From: Oidiodendron maius Zn
Lineage: Eukaryota; Ascomycota; Leotiomycetes; Myxotrichaceae
Direction of reading: 5' to 3'
Assembly (NCBI GenBank): GCA_000827325.1
Contig: KN832880.1
Location: 1,698,433 to 1,762,432 of the forward strand
Length of the DNA stretch: 64,000 nucleotides
Shown: piece after piece, positions 59,285 through 64,000 of the stretch
Position numbering within the stretch: position 1 is the stretch's first letter
How the letters are laid out: each line of letters begins with the position of its first letter
The notes under the pieces: generated by a model
Database searches by the model: none
Seen by the model: the letters and a program-made list of their open reading frames with translations, nothing else
What the model was told of the DNA's origin: nothing
Translations under genes and position numbers: made by a program

Positions 59285-61729
59285 TTAACACAGCTCAACA
59301 TAGTGAGCCGTCGCTGTAGCAAATTTCTTCTCAATCTCCTTTCCAAAGAGCCTTCCAACACCCAGCCGCTCAACCTTTTGCCCGTCTAGATTCCTTACAA
59401 AGAGTACATTGAATACAGGATGCCAAGGAGTGAGATAGCCAAGGCCATATCCGCCGTCGACTGAGGCTGTTGCGATATGGAAGACACACATACTACATCC
59501 ATCTTCGAATAACAAGTGAGCCTGGTAATCGGGGTGCTCAAAAGCCGCCCAGCCGATGATTTCCGTTGGTAGTAGACTCGATCAAACAACTCTCCAGGCC
59601 ATCTTACTTGATTTTCCACTATGACCAGATGCTGCAGATGCAATCTCGATGTTGCGTTCGTTATTAAATAGCTCTCGTACTGTAACATGTAACGTCTTTC
59701 CTGCCATGTACAAGGACGCAAAGTGGTTATCGATATCGAATACCCTTGGAGGCGATAAACTGCAGCCGTCTATCGATCGCAAAGAGTCGACTGGGAAAAC
59801 ATCATCCAGCGAGGTAGCCACTGCGACCAATTTAGCCTCGGGCTTACCGCAAGAACCTTTCCCATCGTCCCAAGTCACAGGACATAGAATAGACGTCCAA
59901 GACCAGGTAGGAAATTTTGGAATCCGCCGAGGTTCACACTCGGATGATTTACTCTTCCAGAGCAGCCCATGGTGAAGATCAGGTAGCCAAAGTCCCGAGA
60001 CATATTCCAGGCCAGACGGTACAGTTGCAGCCACCGGGCGCTTGTCAGGAGTTGTTCTCATCAAGGCCTGTCTAAATTCCTTACCCACACCAGCGAGGGC
60101 TATAATACGGTCCATATCAGGCTTGGTCAGGGATAGAGCTGAGTATGACTCGACAATTCGATACCACAAAGGGTTAATGGTGGCAGCCTCTAAAGTAAAG
60201 AAATTCTTAGCGGAGGGCTGGACAGCCGCTACATGGCCATCATCTTGCTGTGTTTGAGGAACTTCACCGAGCTCGTTGTATGGCGCTTCTTCGCACTCGA
60301 AAAAAGTACCAGCTGGTGTGAAGTACACAATTCGTCGACTAAGGAGCCATTCCTGAAAGACCCATCCACGAGATAGGAGTTCGCTACCTTGCACGAATGA
60401 TAGATACTGCCGGTCTACTTCCCAGTTCTGGGAGTAGACATAGAAATAACCGTGGCGGGACCCCTTGCTATCTCGATAAGGTAGACGAGCGATCTTTGGC
60501 GGCAACATTGTCTTTGGTGGAATAAGCCCAAGTTCCTTTGATCAAGACGTAGCAGCAATTATTAATAGGGAATTCTGGTAGTAGTCTGCCATTTTAATAG
60601 ACTCTCGCTGCCAGTCAACGCCATCATCTCCAGCCTGGATGATACATAGCGAGTCAATCCATACGTACTTGACGGTAAGACGACAGGCAAGGTCGATTAC
60701 ATCAAGAAAAGTTTTAGGGAGATCTCGCGTCCAGTTGCCAGATACCATCCTCCTGCTATCAATATTTTCGGCCGTCGTGCAACAAAGTGTAGTATCTGGA
60801 AGCCAACGGTGCGAGAGAGTGATGTATGACCCCATTTCAGAACTTGTTTCCTTGAGCCGAAACCGTCTCTCCAATACTTCCACGCACCTCGTTGGCAAAG
60901 TCACCTGTCTAGCATTGATACTCCGTTCTCCTGACATAGTCTGGCAGCATTTGGGATGTGTCAGACACGTCTGCAGCCGGTTATAGATTATCCGTATATT
61001 GTCTTCAGAGTAAACATCCACCTCCTTATATCTTCCCCGGACATCATTATTTCTAGCAGCTTGACTATCTGAGAGCAATTTCATATCCAAATTAGTGTTG
61101 CTAGTCATCCAGACGTCGAATAGTCGAGTGCACTTACTGGCATCTGCAACGATATGAAAGGCTCGTGATGGAAAGGTTCCTCTAGGCTGCATCCATGCCT
61201 GTAGCCCAGTACCTGGAAGGCTGTAGTTATCAAAAGCTAGAGTTGCTAACATGGCATAAATCCTGAGCCCAGTGCCACTAGACTCGATATCTTGCTGCTC
61301 CGATAAACTAAATACCCTTAGATGAACCCACCAGCTCTTCTCCCACCCGGTGGGAAGTGATCGCCGGGTACTGCGCAGGTTGTCTTTGAAGGAACTGACC
61401 AAGATAGAGCAAAATGAGCAGGCTCTACCAGCAACTTCCTCTAGATCACTATACTTGTATCCTCGAAAGCCGAAAGGGTCTCTGCCGAAACTGTAAAGGT
61501 CGAAGTTGTTGCATCTGTCGCAAAGATGCTCAAATCTTTTGGCCCTCATGAAATTCATGGGATATCCCGGCTTCCCTGAGTCATCTTCTGTGGACGGAGA
61601 CATCAGTATTAACGGCGATAACAATTTCAAGGTCCTCCGGAACAGAAAAGGGGTTTCGGTTTGAGAAACAGTTGTGGTCTCTTCATCTGTCAGCCTCGGT
61701 CGCGTATTGTTGCACACCCTGCCAGTCAT
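59285..61729 (-). pseudogene. HET-domain (heterokaryon incompatibility) gene with two in-frame TGA codons
   Basis: One reading frame runs from Met at 61729 to 59285 (815 codons) and is broken only by TGA at 60544-60542 and 59584-59582. The HET domain is clear: RACSFCSIL, YITLSHRWLPDTTLCCTT, LPKTFLDVIDLACRLTVKYVWIDSLCIIQAGDD and the IIAATS end, which the first TGA follows directly. Downstream are PPKIARLPYRD, SRGWVFQEWLLSRRIVYFT and TWSWTS, all standard for the family. Both stops sit in tgatc and would be CGA (Arg) before a CpG transition. HET proteins trigger cell death on non-self fusion. The intact frame around the stops suggests recent inactivation. A 54-bp intron could remove the second stop but not the first. 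Confidence 0.8.
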
Positions 61730-61850
61730 TATCTTCCCACCTGCCTATTTGGCGTAGTGGCTATAAGGACGGCTGAAGACAGCTGAGAGCCATATGTTCA
61801 CACTGCTTCGACGATAACTGCGTGCTGCTCTTCGTAGAGAAGCTTCACCC

Positions 61851-63131
61851 ATGGACAACAGCATTCTTGCTACTCGCCTCACCAAACAAGGCTGGCTGGG
61901 GAAGCCAAACCTTAAGCTATTCTTCGGAGCTGGAAAACTGACCTTGGTAATATCTATTTTCCGCCTCATCGTGGTCGGCTTTTATCTTGCAGGTAGCGGT
62001 GACATCAATTTTCCTACGGAAGTGGCGCGACATCGGCAGAGGGCATTTGCGATTGTGAGCTTTCTATTCGCCCTCAGTGACTGGATCCCATACTTGTTCT
62101 GTACATGGCAGCGACAGCCGTCGATTCTAACAAAATGGATCACGCCCGCAATGGCGGCTGTCTCGATCTTGTTCCATGTTGCGTGGACATGTATAGAGAT
62201 AGTAGTTGATCGACCTAATCTCCCTTCGAGGCCGGGTTCTGCGCTGCTCATCCTGGTGGTCACCAGCGTCGGGACATTGTTCATGACTTTGGCGTGGCTG
62301 TACTTCACATTCGACCCCGCCCTTAGATTGCCAACGGCCTATGAGCCTGTGTTGGATGTTATCGAGCAAGGCCAAGCTCCAATCGATAGTGAAGATCCGG
62401 ATTCAACAGACTCTTCGGGAGGTCCGCTAGCGAGTCTCTATCAAGTGCAGCAATCTTTCGATTATGATATCGAAGAAAGAAGCGACGAGGCACAGGAACA
62501 GGGAGATAACCTTATATCGGTAAGGAGCTGTCTTGAGAGCATAGGTAAATATTGTGTTGCTGATAGAATCTTGGGAAGACAACTCAAATGAGTACGGCAA
62601 ATTTTAGCCCTGCTCTTGTCTTCTGGCACACAAAGCTGAGTCCAGGACATGCGATGGTTAGTTTGGTTTTCCTGGGGCTGGTGTCTATATTCCACGTTGC
62701 CGTTCAACTAGCTCAATATTTTGGAGCCAGAGGTATGGGCGAATTTTGTGACGTGTGAGTGAGATAATCCAATTCTCAAATTATAAAAGAGAAGCATCAT
62801 TAACAGGAATATTCCTTATATCAGATTTTGCGCCATTCACCTAGCCGTTCCACTTCTGTGGATAGTTTTTTATTCTATAATATACATTCTCTTGATGAGG
62901 CGGGTCTCTTTTCAAAAGCAATTCCTGGGTCCAATAACACCTCTAATGGCATTATGCGCCTTGTTTACCGCGATCCTTGCGATGGGGATAGCGGACTTGA
63001 CCAAGAGTTTGAATAGTTTGAATCATAGATTCCACGATTATCGCGATTATGGTGCATGGAATGGACTAGTAGTGTTATTTCTGTTAATTTGGGGGGGAAG
63101 GCTGCAAATATTATGTTTATATAGAATGTAA
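61851..63131 (+). CDS. multi-TM membrane protein of unknown function
   Basis: Three exons (61851-62519, 62567-62754, 62807-63131) give 393 aa. About seven hydrophobic segments are visible, for example LTLVISIFRLIVVGFYLAG, LLILVVTSVGTLFMTLAWLY, SLVFLGLVSIFHVAVQL and LAVPLLWIVFYSIIYILL. An acidic loop (SEDPDSTDSSGG through EERSDEAQEQGD) lies between the first and second halves. I do not recognise the family. It is head-to-head with the HET gene with only 121 bp between start codons, so the two probably share a promoter. Confidence 0.72.
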
Positions 63132-63783
63132 TTCATACTTATCTATATCCGAGATATCTCAAACCCAGTTTTGAGAAGCATCACATCACTACTAAGTCCG
63201 CTTGACGCGACAGGCGTGGCTAGAGGGACTGGTGCCTTTATCTCGGCTGTTTTTAGTAGCCCATCGCGCTGAACTTTTCTCAAAAAGAAAAAAAAAACAT
63301 CGGTATGGAGTAGATGACAGTATACAAAGCCAATCGATCGCAAGCATGCGTTATCTACAGTAGATGATCAGTAAATTAAGACTCTCTAGGCACCTCGATC
63401 ATTCTCTTAATACGAGTTGATTCTGCCTCGAGATGGCCGTTCCAGTTTATTATAGACAAAGAGGTTATTAAAGGTATAAAGCTAGTTATTTAATAATCTT
63501 AAAAGTAATATATTTATAATATAATGTATATATTTAGTAGTTAATATAACTTTAAGTTAAGATACTAATCAATTTTTCGCGATTTTAATTTATACCCTAC
63601 ATTCAACCTTAAACCTCAATATAAAATTAAATAACTACGAAATCTGGAACTAGCGACCCTGGTTCTACTACCCTTCGAGTCACCTGCGTCCCTCCGGCGT
63701 TATGGCGGCTCCAATGGTGGTCGACGACGGATACGCTGGTCTTGAGCAAAGCGTGCACCACCCACTGGCAGGCGCAAGTATGC
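63132..63783. other. AT-rich island
   Basis: About 63440-63620 is very AT-rich and RIP-like. No gene is seen in it. Composition changes sharply to GC-rich at about 63650. Confidence 0.45.
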
Positions 63784-64000
63784 ATGCGCAGACCCAGCGA
63801 AGCAGCGGCGATGAGGGAGAAGGGGGGGCTGGAGGGTAATCACGAGGATCTCTTGCGACCATTCAAAGACTATGTGATACCAGGTAAAGAGGAGGGCTTT
63901 ATTGTAATGCTGAGGGAGGTCCTCGCGACGCGTCAAAACACGCTAGGAGCCAGCACCGCGACAGAGTTGAACAACCTGCGAACCACCATCGAGACACTGG
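63784..64000 (+). CDS. partial ORF running off the window
   Basis: An open frame without stops continues to the window end (72 codons from a Met at 63784, open upstream to about 63632). It is hydrophilic (EDLLRPFKDYVIPGKEEGF, then ATELNNLRTTIETL) with a coiled-coil-like end. The abrupt GC-rich start next to an AT-rich island would fit a retroelement gag, but nothing diagnostic is present. Confidence 0.35.
   Translation, partial: MRRPSEAAAMREKGGLEGNHEDLLRPFKDYVIPGKEEGFIVMLREVLATRQNTLGASTATELNNLRTTIETL

Noticed and set aside
59582-60544. Programmed TGA readthrough in the HET gene
   Set aside because: Context is TGA-TC, not the TGA-CTA readthrough signal, and two successive readthroughs in one HET gene are unlikely.

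Overview
The window is nuclear DNA of a filamentous ascomycete (Pezizomycotina). Almost every gene is cut by 40-122 bp GT-AG introns, and the content is typical: Zn2Cys6 regulators, a HET protein, a UstYa (DUF3328) protein, a CVNH lectin, a HAK K+ transporter, and AT-rich islands that look RIP-degraded. I rebuilt gene models by joining frames across introns so that reading phase and conserved motifs stay intact. All intron calls are therefore predictions made by eye.

Layout. 1-15 kb: a PAQR/Izh membrane protein, a LovD/EstB-type serine hydrolase, an MFS sugar permease, an ankyrin protein, a decayed DUF7702-like membrane gene, and a complete HAK/KUP potassium transporter. 15.8-24.3 kb: a polyol-type redox block with a Zn2Cys6 activator, two Sou1-type SDR reductases, a zinc xylitol/sorbitol dehydrogenase and an ABM-like protein. 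CGG-N10-CCG boxes occur in two of its promoters. 25-33 kb: a NACHT-WD40 relic, a DHA2-type MFS pump, an extended SDR reductase, and a second Zn2Cys6 regulator.

33.7-46.9 kb: a secreted Cys-rich GPI-type protein, then the most interesting block. A UstYa-family oxidase gene lies divergent to a tiny four-exon gene that encodes a secreted precursor with three copies of FEYGNEY, each followed by a Kex2 site (KR or KHKR). An O-methyltransferase gene follows. This looks like an undescribed dikaritin-type RiPP cluster (ustiloxin/asperipin class). Next come an HD-domain hydrolase and a C2H2/fungal_trans regulator, both between a pair of 20-bp inverted repeats.

47-54 kb: a CVNH lectin, a broken Zn2Cys6 gene, and a nine-exon gene for a 959-aa secreted protein with five tandem Cys-rich modules and a GH24 lysozyme domain. 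54.9-59.1 kb: a 4.2-kb Mutator-like DNA transposon (about 148-bp TIRs, 9-bp TSD) with a 0.7-kb tRNA-derived SINE nested inside (13-14 bp TSD). 59.2-63.1 kb: a HET-domain gene interrupted only by two in-frame TGA codons, divergent from a multi-TM protein. The last 0.5 kb is an AT-rich island and then a partial ORF.
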